Notes: a model not told the origin generated them from the sequence alone. 64,000 nucleotides of DNA from Aspidapion aeneum (GCA_963576565.1 CAUYVT010000040.1:1-64000), one strand, 5' to 3'. Shown: positions 33,118-45,896, counted from the first letter of the stretch. A program made the numbers and translations.

Positions 33118-33767
33118 GGGGAGCGGGGGGTAATGGGAGCCGTTGGGGAATGGGAGCCACCACGGTTACTCATCCCTGGATAACAATCAGACATATACGA
33201 ACGCATTACATAGTTTATTTGAAACAAGAAAAGTACCCTTCTATTTTTAATAACCTCAAGTAGCTCTCATTGCCCGCATTTGCTCCCCACTGTGCAAGAA
33301 CGCATTTAAAAAAACAATTTTGCAAATGTGACCATGGTCAAAATCGCTGTGTTATATGTAATGATGTTGGTATAGAAAATGAACTCTGGTTCAGGGTGCA
33401 CATTCTGAGTGTTCCGGCGTTAAAAATGCCAAAGGTTACATTTGCGACTTTTGTATACAAAAATAGTAAGATTTTTTTTAATATTATGTTTTTTGAGTTT
33501 TTTAAAAGTTTGGTTCTTTTTATGCCGAATTAAAATTTCAATTTTAATTAATTGTTTATTTTTACTAGAAAATAGAAACTAAATTATGGTTCCCATTTCC
33601 ACCTATGCGTGTAATTGGAGCCAAATGCACATTTTTTTTAAAAAGAAGAAAAAAATCATTTCTGGTTTTCTTATTCTAAAACTGTAAAGTCACAAGTTGC
33701 GAAACATTTCGCTTTTTTCCTGTGCGTTTATTTACGGTCATCGTTACACCATTACCCCCCTTTCCCC
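33118..33767 (+). pseudogene. Pogo/Tigger-like DNA transposon remnant with zinc-finger tail
   Basis: The ends are imperfect inverted repeats: 33118-33136 (starting GGGG, ending GGGGGGTAATGG) matches the complement of 33749-33767 with two differences. Inside, the plus strand reads CVICNDVGIENELWF and then, after a shift of frame near 33398, AHSECSGVKNAKGYICDFC. Together these look like the C-terminal Cys/His finger found on insect DDE transposases of the pogo type. The frameshift and lack of a catalytic domain show that it is dead. The family assignment rests on the finger only. Confidence 0.55.
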
Positions 33768-34332
33768 AGACATTTGTTCCAGAACCGCCCTAGGATTAGG
33801 CAAGACACAGGTTTTTTTTTAATTCTTTAAAAATCGATAAGCTCTTAGACAAAGTTTGTTTGTTTGCTTGATTTTAAAATCTTCAATAAGTCACTTTTTC
33901 CCAAAATTCGTTTTATTAAAACTCTATTTATGTTACTTATTTGGAGATTTGTTTATTAAATTCCTTTTTGTGATATAATAATGGGAGCAAAACTTTTGTT
34001 TCAAATTTAATATAACTAAATTTTTCCGTGCATGTTTATTAGCTTACCTACAAATCTAGCATGTCGCAGGTTAATAATAAACGAAATATAAAATAAAAAA
34101 TAAAAAATTACATATTTCCGTCTATTTTAGGCACCTACATCACTATTTGTCTTAAAAATTTTCTTAAAATCTTTTTTATGGTTTCAGAGCTTCTACGAGA
34201 CAGATGGACTAATAGACACCATTGAAAAATTTAGTTTTAAATTTAGTATCTTAGTGTATAGTATGGCTGACGCTTATTGTAGCGTCGTTAACAACAATTT
34301 TTTTGTCTTTATTAAAGTTCGTTTCATCAACG
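33768..34332. other. AT-rich unassigned DNA
   Basis: No ORF, RNA gene or repeat with a partner in the window was recognised here. Confidence 0.4.
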
Positions 34333-34642
34333 CGTGCGACGGTCATAAAACGGTACGAAAAATCCTTTTTGCGTTCCAGGTCGACGTTGTACTGTTATCG
34401 GACAGTCAGTTTTCCGTTCCATCAAGCAACTAAACTGGTTTCGGACTCCTCTGAAATACAAGGATTGCAGACAGGCGCATTAGAAGGCGCGGAAAATTGT
34501 ATGTAAAACACACACATTTCTAGCTTACATCACCTGAGATACAATAAATTTACATTTGTCTGAGAAAATTTAAAAACAGTGAATAACTAAAAAACTTGAA
34601 ATTTTTGTCAAAATAAATTGAGTTTCACAACCAATTTTAACA
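34333..34642 (+). repeat. Dispersed repeat, copy B
   Basis: Partner of 23012-23344. This copy has about 60 bp extra near 34375-34435, between the GTCATAAAAC and ACTGGTTTCGG landmarks. The 67-aa ORF at 34303-34506 spans it but is not conserved in copy A. Confidence 0.8.
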
Positions 34643-34690
34643 CATGACAAAAACCCGGGTTCGGTTCATTTCGGTTAATTATACAGTGTG

Positions 34691-35421
34691 TCCACGGATT
34701 GAGTGCGGGTAAGGTATAAATGACAACAAATTTTAAATTTAGATTCTGATTTTTTGGGAATTGCTCTGCTTGGTCTCAAACTAAGATATTAAGAAATTGA
34801 GCCAAATCAAATAATATACAGGGTGGGTTAGTAGGCTGACTTAATGGTAAGGTATAAAGGACAAAAAATTTCGAATGAGATTCTGATTTTCTAGGAATCG
34901 CTTCTGCTTGGTTGCAAACTAAAATGTTAAAAAAATGAGTCAAATCAATTGATATACAGGATAGTTTGGTAGGCAGATTTAATAAAAAGTGTTAAGTCTG
35001 TAAAGTACCTTTGTTTTAAAAGATGTCGGAAAAGGTTATTAAAACGAGTTGTTTAGAACCAAAAGTTACGGCAGATTCTTAATTTTCAGAAAAATGAGCC
35101 AACTTTGATTTTATAAGTTGGTTATGAAAATTTTTCTTTAGATAATTTTTACCTGATTTTTTTGAAAATTGAGAATCATCTGTAACTTTTAATTCTAAAC
35201 AACTTTTCTTAATAACCTTTTCTGATATTTCTTAAAACAAAGGTACTTTACTTTTCACACATTTTATCGAATCAACCTACTAAACCACCCTGTATATTGA
35301 CTGATTTGGCTTATTTTCTTAACATGTTAGTTTAAGACTGAGCAGGAGCGATTCCCAGAAAATCAGAATCTAAATCGAAAATTTGTTGTCATTTATACCT
35401 TACCCGCACTCAATCCGTGGA
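34691..35421. mobile_element. 731-bp foldback element with long inverted termini
   Basis: The first bases (TCCACGGATTGAGTGCGGGT, then AAGGTATAAATGACAACAAA) are repeated in reverse complement at 35379-35421. Similarity continues inward on both sides: AGATTCTGATTTT, TACAGGGTGG / CCACCCTGTA, and AAAGGTACTTTAC on the right against GTAAAGTACCTTTG on the left. The left arm also contains an internal diverged copy of its own outer half (about 34840-34980). There is no coding sequence. It is a non-autonomous foldback or MITE-like element of unknown superfamily. Confidence 0.85.
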
Positions 35422-35430
35422 AATAATTAA

Positions 35431-38400
35431 TTTTAGATCAAAAAACTACTATTTTAAATACTCGCCTTTTTAACCTAATTTTTTTGTGGTGATTTTGGTT
35501 TCGTATACCACACGTTATACTAGGGTTCTTAGGCTATTAAACTGTCTATCTCAGATATGTGACTTCTGTGAAGAAATTTTGAGATAAAGAGACAAATTCC
35601 CAGGCAAAAACACTTTCGTTCAGTTTTCATCGACGGTTTATTATTATATTACAATATTTATTTATGTAATTTCCTAGCATGATTCTCATTTTAATGATAG
35701 GCGATATTCTCGATTAAAGAAGCTATCAACTGGTGAAAAAGATTTTTTAGTCTTATAACCTCAAAATATTTCAAAAGCCTCTAAACATAAAAAATAGAAA
35801 TAATAAATTTATGATCAAAAAAACGTCTATTTTAAATACTTGCCTTTTTAACCTGAATTTTTTGTGGTGATTTTGGTTTCCTGTACCACACATTAATCTA
35901 TGATTCTTAGGCTTTTAAACAGTGTATCTCAGATATGTGAGTTCACACACTGTGAAGAAATTTTGAGATAAAGAGGCATATTCCCACATATATATCTTCT
36001 TATTAAGTTTTCATTGACGGTTTATTATTATATTATAATATTTATTTATATATTGTCCTACCACAATTCTAATGTTTAAGCTAGGCGTTATTCTCGATTA
36101 AAGGGGCTAGTTAGAGGTTAAATTTATTTTGAGCTTAATAACCTTTAAGCACGTCAAATGTAAAAAAAAAATAAAGATAATTATATATTAGTAGGGAGGA
36201 TAGCCTATGTAGAAATGGTTTTATCGTGCGATCATTGAGGTGGCGAAACGTCCTTTTACCTGTAGATCTATGGGCTTAAGCTACGTTTAAAAAGTGATTT
36301 TTTTTCTCAAATTGGCGCCGGGTTGGTGGAGTGGGGATTTTATCGACATTAATTTAAATTATATTTAATTTCTTATAAATGTATATAACAATTTAGAAAA
36401 AAAAGGTGTCGCTTTTAAGCCAATGCCTTGTGTTTACTAAAAATAAGAAATTGGTCAATAGGCTTAACCAGCCGATTAGTTAAAAATTGACAAGTTTGTG
36501 ATATTTTCTTTATTATGCAAATTTTTGTTTGGGGCCATCTAAAATCTTTACGAAATAAGAAATGCATTTCAGATATACTTCTTTTAATGATACATTTATT
36601 GTGCTTTTGACAGTGTATTTAGCTTTGTTTAATAACTCGTTCTTCTTTTTTAAATCAATATATAACACATAATTTTTCAAATTTTGGATAAGCCGGGTTC
36701 TAATAACATTTAATTTTTTTCTGGCAAAATGCATAACAATGTTACCAATCAATTATTTTCCGACTATGTAGCTACTAATTGGTACAAATCGTTTTTTACG
36801 TCTATGACTAATTAATGTTTGATCAAAACACGACTAGTTTAAATACTCATCTTTTTAACTTGATTTTTTTGAGGTGATTTTGGTTTCCTATATCACATGC
36901 TAATCTATGATTCTTAGGCTTTTAAACTATGTATCTCACATATTTGAGTTCTATGAAGAAACTTTGAGATAACGAGGCATATTCCAACGCAACATGGATT
37001 TTATCGACATTAGTTAAAATTATATTTAATTTTTAAATTTATACACCAATTTTAAAAAAGAAGGTGTCGTTTTTAAGTAAATGCCTTCTGCTAATAAACG
37101 AAAAAAAATAGTTATTAGGCGCAACCAGCAATTACTTAAATTTACAAATTTATAATATATTTTTTAATTTTTTATTTTGCAAAATTTTTGTTTGGGGCCA
37201 CCTGAAATCTTTATGACGTAACCTATGCGTTTAAGATGTACTTCTTTGTAAGAGCACGTTTATGTGCTTTTCACTGTGTGTTCAGCTTTGGTTAATAGTG
37301 TTATTCTCGATTAAAGGGGCTAGTTACAGGTTAAATTTATTTTGAGCTTAATAACCTTTAAGCACGTCAAATGTAAAAAAAAAAGTAGGGAGGATAGCCT
37401 ATGTAGAAATGGTTTTATCGTGCGATCTTTTAACTGTAGATCCATGGGCTTAAGCTACGTTTAAAAAGTGATTTTTTTCTCAAATTCGCGCAGGGTGGTG
37501 GAGTGGGGGGGGCATCTTGGATTTTATCGACATTAGTTTAAATTATTTTTAACTTCTTAAAAATGTATATAACAATTTAGAAAAAAAGATGTCGTTTTTA
37601 AGCCAATGCCTTGTGTTCACTAAAAATAAGAAATTGGTCAATAGGCTTAACCAGCCGATTAGTTAAAAATTGACAAATTTGTGATATTTTTTTTTATTAC
37701 GCAAATTTTTGTTTGGGGCCATCTAAAATCTTTACGAAATAAGATATGCATTTAAGATACACTTCTTTTTAATGATACATTTATTGTGCTTTTGACAGTG
37801 TATTTAGCTTTGTTTAATAACTCGTTCATCTTTTTTAAATCAATATTTTTTATCTTGAGAACACATAATTTTTCAAATTTTGGATAAGCCGGGTTCTAAT
37901 AACATTTAATTTTTTTCTGGCAAAATGCATAACAATGTTACCAACCAATTATTTTCCAAATATGTAGCTATTAATTGGTACAAAACGTTTTTTACGTCTA
38001 TGACCTTAAAACATTTTAAAAGCCTCTAAACATAAAAAATAGCAATAATTAATGTTTGATCAAAACACGACTATTTTAAATACTCACCTTTTTAACTTGA
38101 TTTTTTTTGTGGTGATTTTGGTTTCCTATACCACATGCTAATCTATGATTCTTAGGTTTTAAACTATGTATCTGACATATTTGAGTTCTATGAAGAAACT
38201 TTGAGATAACGAGGCATATTCCAACGCAACATGGATTTTATCGACATTAGTTAAAATTATATTTAATTTTAAAATTTATACACCAATTTTAAAAAAGAAG
38301 GTGTCGTTTTTAAGTAAATGCCTTCTGCCAATAAACGAAAAAAAAATAGTTATCAGGCGCAACCAGCCGATGAGTAAATAATTTACAAATTTATAATATT

Positions 38401-39730
38401 TTTTTTATTTTTTTATTTTGCAAAATTTTTGTTTGGGGCCACCTGAAATCTTTATGACGTAACCTATGCGTTTAAGATATACTTCTTTGTAAGAGCACAT
38501 TTATTGTGCTTTTGACTGTGTGTTCAGCTTTTTGTTATTTTTTAAATTTAGTAATTTTTTTCTTGGGAACACATAATTTTTCAAATTTTGGATAAACCGG
38601 ATTCTAATAACATTTAATTTTTTCTGGCAAAATGCATTACAATGTTACCAACCCATGTATTACTAAACATTTTTTACGCCTATGATCTTGAAACATTTTA
38701 AAAGCCTTTAAACATAAAAAATAGAAATAATTAATTTTTGATCAAAACACGACTATTTTAAATACTCACATTTTTAACTTGATTTTTTTTTCGTAATTTT
38801 GGTTTATTATATTACACGTTAATCTATCGTTCTTAGGCTTTTAAACTGTGTATCTCATATATGTGAGTTCTGTGGAGAAATTTTGAGATAATGAGGCATA
38901 TTCCAACGAAACCTGGATTTTATCGACATTAGTTTAAATAATATTTAAGTTTTTAAAAATGTATACACCAATTTTAAAAAAGAATGTGTCGTTTTTAAGC
39001 GAATGCCTTCCGTTAATAAACAAAAAAAATGGTTGTCAGGCGCAACCAGCCGATGAGTAAATAATTTACAAATTTGTAATATTTTTGTTTTAGTTTTTTT
39101 TATTTTGAAATCTTTATACGTAACCTATGCGCTTCAGATATACTTCTTTGTAATGGCATGTTTATAGTGCTTTTGACTGTGTATTCAGCTTTGGCTATTA
39201 ACTCGTTGTTATTTTATAATTTCATATTTTTTATATTGGGAATACAGAATTATTCAAATTTTGGATAAACCGGGTTGAAATAACATTTTTTTTCTAGAAT
39301 AATGCATTACGAACTTGTGTATTACCAATTATTTCAATTGGGGGAAAATATTTTTAGTCTTATGACCTTGAAATTTAAAAAATCAATAAATCACTATTTT
39401 AAATACACGCCTTTCTAACTTTATTTTTTTTGTGGTGATTTTGGTTTCCTATTCCACACGTTAATCTATGGATTTTAGGCTTTTAAACTGTGTATCTTAT
39501 ATGTGTGATTTCTGAAAATATAACTATATTTTCTTTGGTTCTGTGAAGGAGGCATATTTCAACGTATAGACCTTTTCGTAGAATTTTGATCGAAGGTTTA
39601 TTATTATATTATACTATTTATTTATATATTCGTAGTATCCTAACATAATTCTAAAGTTTATAAATCAAATTTCGGACTTCCATTGTCTGTAGTTATTTTA
39701 AAGATGACGTTTCGGTTAGTAAGTATCTCC
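35431..39730. repeat. Left arm of a multi-kilobase imperfect palindrome
   Basis: Built of related sub-units marked by TGTGGTGATTTTGGTTTCC, TTTGAGATAA, GTTTGGGGCCA and TTTTTCAAATTTTGGATAA. A tandem duplication with a period of about 1213 bp is clear (GTTATTCTCGATTAAAGGGG at 36087 and 37300). The same sequence runs in reverse complement through 39757-41867 and 48173-48399. No ORF has protein-family features; the 79-aa minus ORF at 36513-36752 is repeat sequence. The left arm is about 2 kb longer than the right because of the extra tandem copies. Confidence 0.9.
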
Positions 39731-39756
39731 AAACATTTTCAAATTTAAAACCGGCT
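39731..39756. other. Centre of the palindrome
   Basis: A 26-bp spacer between two 65-bp inverted arms (39667-39730 and 39757-39821), both containing the phrase TTCGGTTAGTAAGTAT or its complement. Confidence 0.85.
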
Positions 39757-41867
39757 GGAAATACTTACTAACCGAAACTACGTATTTAAAATAAATAAAG
39801 CCAATGGAAGTCCAAAATTTTATTTTTATGATATTTGCAATGAACTTTAAGTAGTATTTCAAAACACTTTAAATATAAAACACAGAAAAAATACTATGTT
39901 AAATGGTAAAAAAAATATTGCCTTTATTTTAGATTTAAATACTGTATAAATCTACGAGTCTTAAGCTTTAAAAAAAATTCATACATATATAGTTCTTCTT
40001 GGTATATCATGTATTTCGAGATAAATAATAGTAAGATTCGACTAGTTTTACCTAAATATTACATATTTGTAAAGTATTTGCTCACCGGCTGGTTGCGACT
40101 GATAACTAATTTATTAACAGAAGGCATTCACATAAAAGCGACACCTTCTTTTTTAAAATTGGTGTACATATTTGAAAAAAAATTAAATATGATTTAAACT
40201 AATGTTGATAAAATCCACGTTGCATTGAAATAACAGTTTAAAGCCTAAGAATCATAGATTAAGGTGTGGTATAGGAAACGAAAATCACCACAAAAAAATC
40301 AAGTTAAAGAGGTAAGTACCTATTTAAAATAGTCGTGTTTTGATCAAAAATTAATTCTTTCTATTTCTTAGGTTTAGGTTTAAATGTTTCAAGGTCATAG
40401 GCCTAAAAAATGTTTTGTATCAATTGATATCTACACATTTAGAAAATAATTGGTAATACGTAGGTTGGTAACATTGTAATGCATTTTGTCAGAAAAAAAA
40501 TTAATATTACTACAACCTGGTTTATCCAAAATTTGAAAAATTATGCGGTCCCAAGATAAAAAATACTAATTTAAAAAATAACAACGAGCTATTAACCAAA
40601 GCTGAAAACACAGTCAAAAGGACAATAAACGTGCTATTATAAAGAAGTATATCGTAAACGCATAGGTTAAGTGATAAAGATTTTAGGTGGCCCCAAACAA
40701 AAATTTTGCAATATAAAAATATTACAAATTTGTAATTATTTGCGCCTGATAACTAATTTATTTTTCGTTTTTTTAACAGAAAGCATTCGTTTAAAAACGA
40801 CACCTTTTTTTTAAAAAATTGGTGTATAAATTTAAAAAAAAATAAATATAACTTAAACTAATATCCACGTTGCATTGAAATATGCCTCATTATATGAAAA
40901 TTTCTTCACAGAACTCAAATATATGAGAAACACAGTTTAAAAGCCTAAGAATCATAGATTAACGTGTTATATAGGGAACTAAAATCACCACAAAAAAATC
41001 AAGTTAAAAAGGTGAGTATTTAAAATAGTCGTGTTTTGATCAAACATTAATTAATGCTATTTTTTATATTTAGAGGCTTTTAAAATGTTTCAAGGCCATA
41101 GACGTAAAAAACGTTTTGTACCAATTAATAGCTACATATTTGGAAAATAATTGGTAGTACACATGTTAATAACATTGTTATGCATTTTGCCAGAAAAAAA
41201 ATTAAATGTTATTAGAACCCGGTTTATCCAAAATTTGAAAAATTATTTGTTCTCAAGATAAAAAATATTGATTTAAAAAAGAAGAACGAGTTACTAAACA
41301 AAGCTAAATACACTATATTAAAAAGACGTATACCTTAAATGCATATCTTATTTCGTAAAGATTTTAAATGGCCCCAAACAAAAATTTGTACAGTTAAAAG
41401 GACGTTTCTCCACCTCAAAGATCGCACGATAAAACCATTTCTACATAGGCTATCCTCCCTATTAATATATAATTATCTATATTTTTATTTAACTTTAACT
41501 AGCCCCTTTATTTGGGAATAACGCCTAGCATAAACATTAGAATTGTGGTAGGACATTATATAAATAAATATTATAATATAATAATAAACCGACAATGAAA
41601 ACCCAAAATATATATATGTGAGAATATGCCTCTTTATCTCAAAATTTCTTCACAGAACTCACATACCTGAGATACACTTTAAAAGAATCATAGATTAATG
41701 TGTGGTACAGGAAACCAAGATCACCACAAAAAATTCAGGTTAAAAAGGCGAGTATTTAAAATGACGTTTTTTTGATCAAAAATTAGTTATTTCTATTTTT
41801 TATGTTTAGAGGCTTTTGAAATATTTCGAAGTCATAGGACTACAAAATATTTTTTACCAATTGATAG
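39757..41867. repeat. Right arm of the palindrome, inner part
   Basis: Reverse complement of left-arm units, ending at the BEL/Pao target site. It continues after the retrotransposon at 48173. Small ORFs at 40009-40197 and 41339-41521 are repeat sequence. Confidence 0.9.
41863..41867. repeat. 5' target-site duplication of the BEL/Pao element (GATAG)
   Basis: GATAG precedes the 5' LTR and is repeated after the 3' LTR (48173-48177). The uninterrupted left palindrome arm has the single copy, as CTATC at 35723-35727. Confidence 0.95.
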
Positions 41868-42285
41868 TGTTGGTGCAAGAATTATTTGCCAGCTTTTGGC
41901 TACCTTTATATTTTAATGTTATTTTTCATTTCAAATTTCGCGGGGTATATTCATATGATTTATCCCCGCACCGAGACACGCGCTAGTCTGTGCGAAGAGT
42001 CGCAATCGGGAAACCGACCAAAGAAGCACAAGAAACGCCGTGAGTGCTACAATTTTCCCGTTTTTCCTATCTTCCAAGCGACCAAAACGACTGCAACTAG
42101 ATGAAAACTAAGGTAGGTGCACTTTAGATATTTTATATGCATCGTTTTTTCTGACTTCCTTTCAATGAACTTTACAATTACGTTTTTCAATTTGTTATCT
42201 CAAAAATTTGGATATTTCTCGAATGAGTGGTGTAAGTGGTGAACCAGCCAACCTAAACTCAACCCAACTTACGTTTGCACCCTCA
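41868..42285 (+). repeat. 5' LTR of the BEL/Pao element (418 bp)
   Basis: Starts TGTTGGTGCAAG and ends TTTGCACCCTCA. It contains about 50 bp (around 41938-41987) absent from the 3' LTR; the rest matches closely with scattered substitutions. Confidence 0.95.
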
Positions 42286-42290
42286 TTTGA

Positions 42291-42306
42291 TGGTCCTTCT
42301 AACCGG
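42291..42306 (+). promoter_or_regulatory. Primer-binding site, tRNA-Tyr-like
   Basis: TGGTCCTTCTAACCGG, five bases after the 5' LTR. It is complementary to the 3' end of eukaryotic tRNA-Tyr (…CGAAGGACCA) with two apparent mismatches inside. The tRNA assignment is from memory of the tRNA acceptor end. Confidence 0.75.
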
Positions 42307-42592
42307 TTCCTTTCAATTTACATTTTCAGCAGTTATCCTGTAACTTTCCAAACTTACAAATTTCCAAAATTTTCCGTTTTCTGCAAGATTTTTCGTATTT
42401 TCTTAAGTCACGTGTGTTAAAAATATTAACTCGGGTGAGTTACATATCGAATATCGAATATACCTATCGAATTAAAAGGTATAGTCAATTAATAGGGTAT
42501 TGTAAGCCACGCGCGTGCTGTTTGAATTACTTGACTTGGGTTACACTGCCGGCATAGGCATTGGTCGACATACTTGATTGAATTTTGTACGC

Positions 42593-42665
42593 AGCCCGTA
42601 TAGCATTGGGTATATAGCACTCGACTCGAGATCCGCAGGGCATGGGATCGAGACTCATTCAACAC
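42593..42665 (+). other. tRNA-like sequence in the BEL leader
   Basis: Contains an A-box-like TAGCATTGGG, an anticodon-loop-like CTCGAGA (CGA if read as a tRNA) and a B-box-like GGATCGAGACT at tRNA spacing. The acceptor stem does not close. It is either a tRNA-derived SINE remnant or a degraded tRNA captured by the retroelement; chance is possible. Confidence 0.35.
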
Positions 42666-42911
42666 AAAACTTTTTTTTCTTTACTAGTATTGGTAATATC
42701 AGAGGATAGTTAGTAAAAACATCCTTAATTAAAATTTACTAATTACTAATTAATAAATAATTGAAATAAATTAAAAATTCTTTAATTTAATGAAATTTTT
42801 ATTAATTAATTTTTCGTTCATTTGATAAACTAAAATTGGATTTTTAAAGCGTCTTAGAAGTTTTAACAAATCTTTGGTTTTTAGAATAAAAAGGTAATTT
42901 TAAAAATCAAA

Positions 42912-43691
42912 ATGTCAAAACTAAAAAAGACATTATTGCTAGACAAGCGTGCTATTTGTGTAAATCAAATAACCGAATCGAATGAGGGCGCGAAACAGGC
43001 GAAGGCAGACTCTTCGTTCCAGTTCTTTTTCAAATCTAGGTACGAGGATAATGATGAATGTCATCAAAAGTTTTACGCGTCTCATAACCAAATCATCGGA
43101 TCCCTCGAGGAGGTGGGACTCGATTTTGATGAGCAGGACAACATAAGAAAAAGATTCGATTTACTTTTTTATGAATGTCGTGGCATTTATTATGATATTT
43201 TTCGAGCCAGCAATACTAATTTCGTTTCACTAAATTTTTCTGCCAATAGCCCTAGGTCAAATTCTAGATCTTTTCCTTTACCCAAGTTGGCTAGTTTCGA
43301 TGGCAACTATAAGAATTGGCAACATTGGTTTGACCTCTATAAGGTCATGATTCATGATAGCGACTTGAGCGATATAAAAAAGTTTCAGCACTTACGTAGT
43401 TCAGTGACTAACGAAGCACTTAGTCTGGTAAAAACAATTCCGTTATCTGACAGCAATTATCATATTGCATATGAGGCTCTAGTCAAGAGATATCAGAATA
43501 AGCGTCTCATAGCTACGACTGCTTTAAATGCTATGAATTCTGTTTCGGTGAAAACCAGTTCTGCGAAAGAGCTCCGTTTTATGTTAGACACCTTTTCCGA
43601 GAACTTAGCCATTTTGACGAAACTCGGTTTTCCTACGACAGAGTGGGACTTTCTTACATTTAATCAATTGCTTTCCAAGTTGGACGTTTAG
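42912..43691 (+). pseudogene. gag: BEL/Pao Gag, N-terminal part, ends at an in-frame stop
   Basis: 259 codons from an ATG in good context (AAAATG). The product has the features of a BEL-type Gag: an LPKLASFDGNYKNWQHWFDLY segment at about residues 123-143, where insect BEL Gags have L-P-x-I-x-L-P-x-F-x-G, followed by a helical region of DUF1759 type. A TAG at 43689-43691 interrupts it, and the same frame continues straight on to 44951, so this is a nonsense mutation rather than the true end of Gag. Confidence 0.85.
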
Positions 43692-44951
43692 CTACGCACA
43701 GAGTTTGAGCTATATTATAGCAGAGAGAAAAGCCAAGTCGACATTCCTTCTTACACTGACTTGTACAGCTTTATCGAAAATCACTGTATAGCCTTGGAGT
43801 CTGTCCAACATATGCAGTCAATTAGTAAGCGTCCCTCTAGTTCAAATCATGCTAAGCTTCTGAATAATAATCAGCGGAACTTTAGTCACAATAATTATCC
43901 TAAAAATTCATCATCTCCATCTTTCAATACTACAGTTTCAAACAATCCAATTCAACCAAATAAACCGTTCAATTCAAATGTCAAATGTCATTTGTGCCAG
44001 TCCAGTCACGTCCTAGCCAGATGTCCCGATTTCCTAAATAAAAATTCAGAAGAAAGACTTTCCTATGTAAGACAAATTAACTTATGTGAAAATTGCATGC
44101 ATTTTTCTCATCAAACAAGGAATTGTTCTTCTTCTTATAGCTGCAGAGGGTGTGGCCTTAAACACCACAGTTTACTGTGCCCCCACCCCCGTAAGAACAA
44201 TACACGTGTTCAGCAGGGTACAAATACTAGTACTCAGAAAAATCCACTTTTTCTTTCTGTTTCACAAGGTACTTCCTCAACCAATTGTAACGCCACAACT
44301 ATTCCCAATCAATCTACTTTTCTACTTTCAACTGTGGTAGCTGACATTTTGCTAGATTCAGCATCTGAAGCCAATTTCATTTCGGAAAAATGCCTTAATA
44401 GACTAGGTCTCCCCAGACAACAATTTTTAATTTCCATTCAAGGTCTAAATCAAAAGGCATCTTCGACTACCAAAGGCAAAACTAATTGCATTATTCGACC
44501 GCAGGGAATAATAGATCCCACCTTTCAGTTTGAGGCTTTAGTATTGCCTCAATTATGTTCCAATATTCCTTCTGTTTCTATAGATTCCAGTCAATGGGAT
44601 CATATTCGGAACATTAAACTTTCAGACCAAACTTTCAACATACCTAGCCCCATAGATATTTTACTCGGTTGTGAATTATTTCCTCAGATTTTAAGAAATG
44701 GAGTCATCCATGGTCAAAAAGGGCAAGCTAGCGCTTTTAACAGTGTTTTCGGTTACGTCTTGATTGGTAAGGTAGACGCTTCGACTCAATCCAAGCCAAG
44801 TACAGTCGATAGCTGTTATACATCTTTAGAACTGCCCTTAGAAGTTTGTTTAGAGAAATTTTGGGAAATAGAACAAGTCCCACATAAGGTTCACAGCAGC
44901 TCTGAAGATATTTTATGTGTAAAAAATCTTTTCGGACACAGTATCTCGTAA
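43692..44951 (+). pseudogene. BEL/Pao Gag C-terminus (zinc fingers) and protease
   Basis: Same frame as the upstream Gag, after the TAG. From about 43983 there are three cysteine/histidine clusters (CHLCQSSHVLARC; CENCMHFSHQTRNC; CRGCGLKHHSLLC), the RNA-binding fingers of BEL Gag. An aspartic protease follows, with LLDSASEANFIS at about 44348-44383; the usual D-S/T-G reads D-S-A here, so activity is doubtful. The frame ends at 44951 because of a frameshift near 44920-44930, an A-rich run. The reverse-transcriptase N-terminal extension continues in another frame. Confidence 0.85.
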
Positions 44952-45896
44952 CGAATCAGGCAGCTTCATAGTTTCATTACCTTTCGTTAACTCAGAGCCT
45001 ACTTTAGGTGATACTTATCCTATTGCTGTAAAAAGGTTTAAATCGCTCGAATTCCAACTTCTTAAAGACCCTGTGCATTATGAAGCATACAAAGACTTCA
45101 TAAAGGAATACATATTGTCAAATCACATGGTTCCAGTCCCTACACCTAGTTCCAAAGAAATCTTAGACTGTTCATATTTCATTCCCCAACATAGTGTTTT
45201 CAATAGGGGAAAAATTCGCTGCGTTTTTGATGCTTCACAAAAGGGTCCTAGGGGGTTATCTTTAAATGATACATTGTGCGCAGGTGCTAAACTTCAATCT
45301 GATGTCCGCGAAATACTTCTGGAATTCCGATATCATGCTGTAGTGTTTACTGCAGATGTTGGTAAAATGTTTCGACAAATGCTTGTCACACCTGAGCACA
45401 CACGATATCAGAATATCTTATGGAGATTCTCTGAAACCGATCCCATTTAAACCTACTCTCTCAGAACTGTTGTCTTAAATCATCACCCTACTTGGCTATA
45501 CGTACTCTACAGGAATTTGCTAGATTAGAGTCTAAAAACTTTCCGAATGCTTCTAGAGTTCTGTTAAAAGACGTCTTCGTCGATGACGTTTTAAGCGGCC
45601 ACAATTTCATAGTTTCGGCCATAGATCTACAGCAAGAACTCATTTCACTATTACGTCGTGGTAATTTCGAGCTCAAAAAATGGGCAAGTAACAAGACAGA
45701 ACTTATTTCATCATTTCCAGAGACGGACACACAAATGTCTATTTCTTTCAACAAAGCAGAGCCTAATTTTGTCAAGGTGCTTGGTCTCCAATGGAATCCA
45801 GTTAAAAATTCATTTACATATCTTGTTATACCTGACGATAAGCCTTGCACTAAACGTGGAATCCTTTCTCAAATAATGAAAATATTTAACCCGTGA
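44929..45896 (+). pseudogene. pol: BEL/Pao reverse transcriptase, two frames
   Basis: From about 44929 to 45450 the product has RT-like VSLPF, then IRCVFDAS and FTADVGKMFRQM, containing the first catalytic Asp. A TAA at 45448-45450 interrupts it. Recognisable sequence (TYSLRTVV) follows in that frame, then the path moves to another frame before 45492. There VFVDDVL, the YVDD-box equivalent with two catalytic Asp residues, is found at about 45573-45593. The segment ends at TGA 45894-45896, directly after KIFNP. The catalytic residues survive but the protein cannot be made in one piece. Confidence 0.88.

Noticed and set aside
45488..45850. Minus-strand 120-aa ORF
   Set aside because: It is antisense to the reverse transcriptase of the BEL/Pao element and has no family features.
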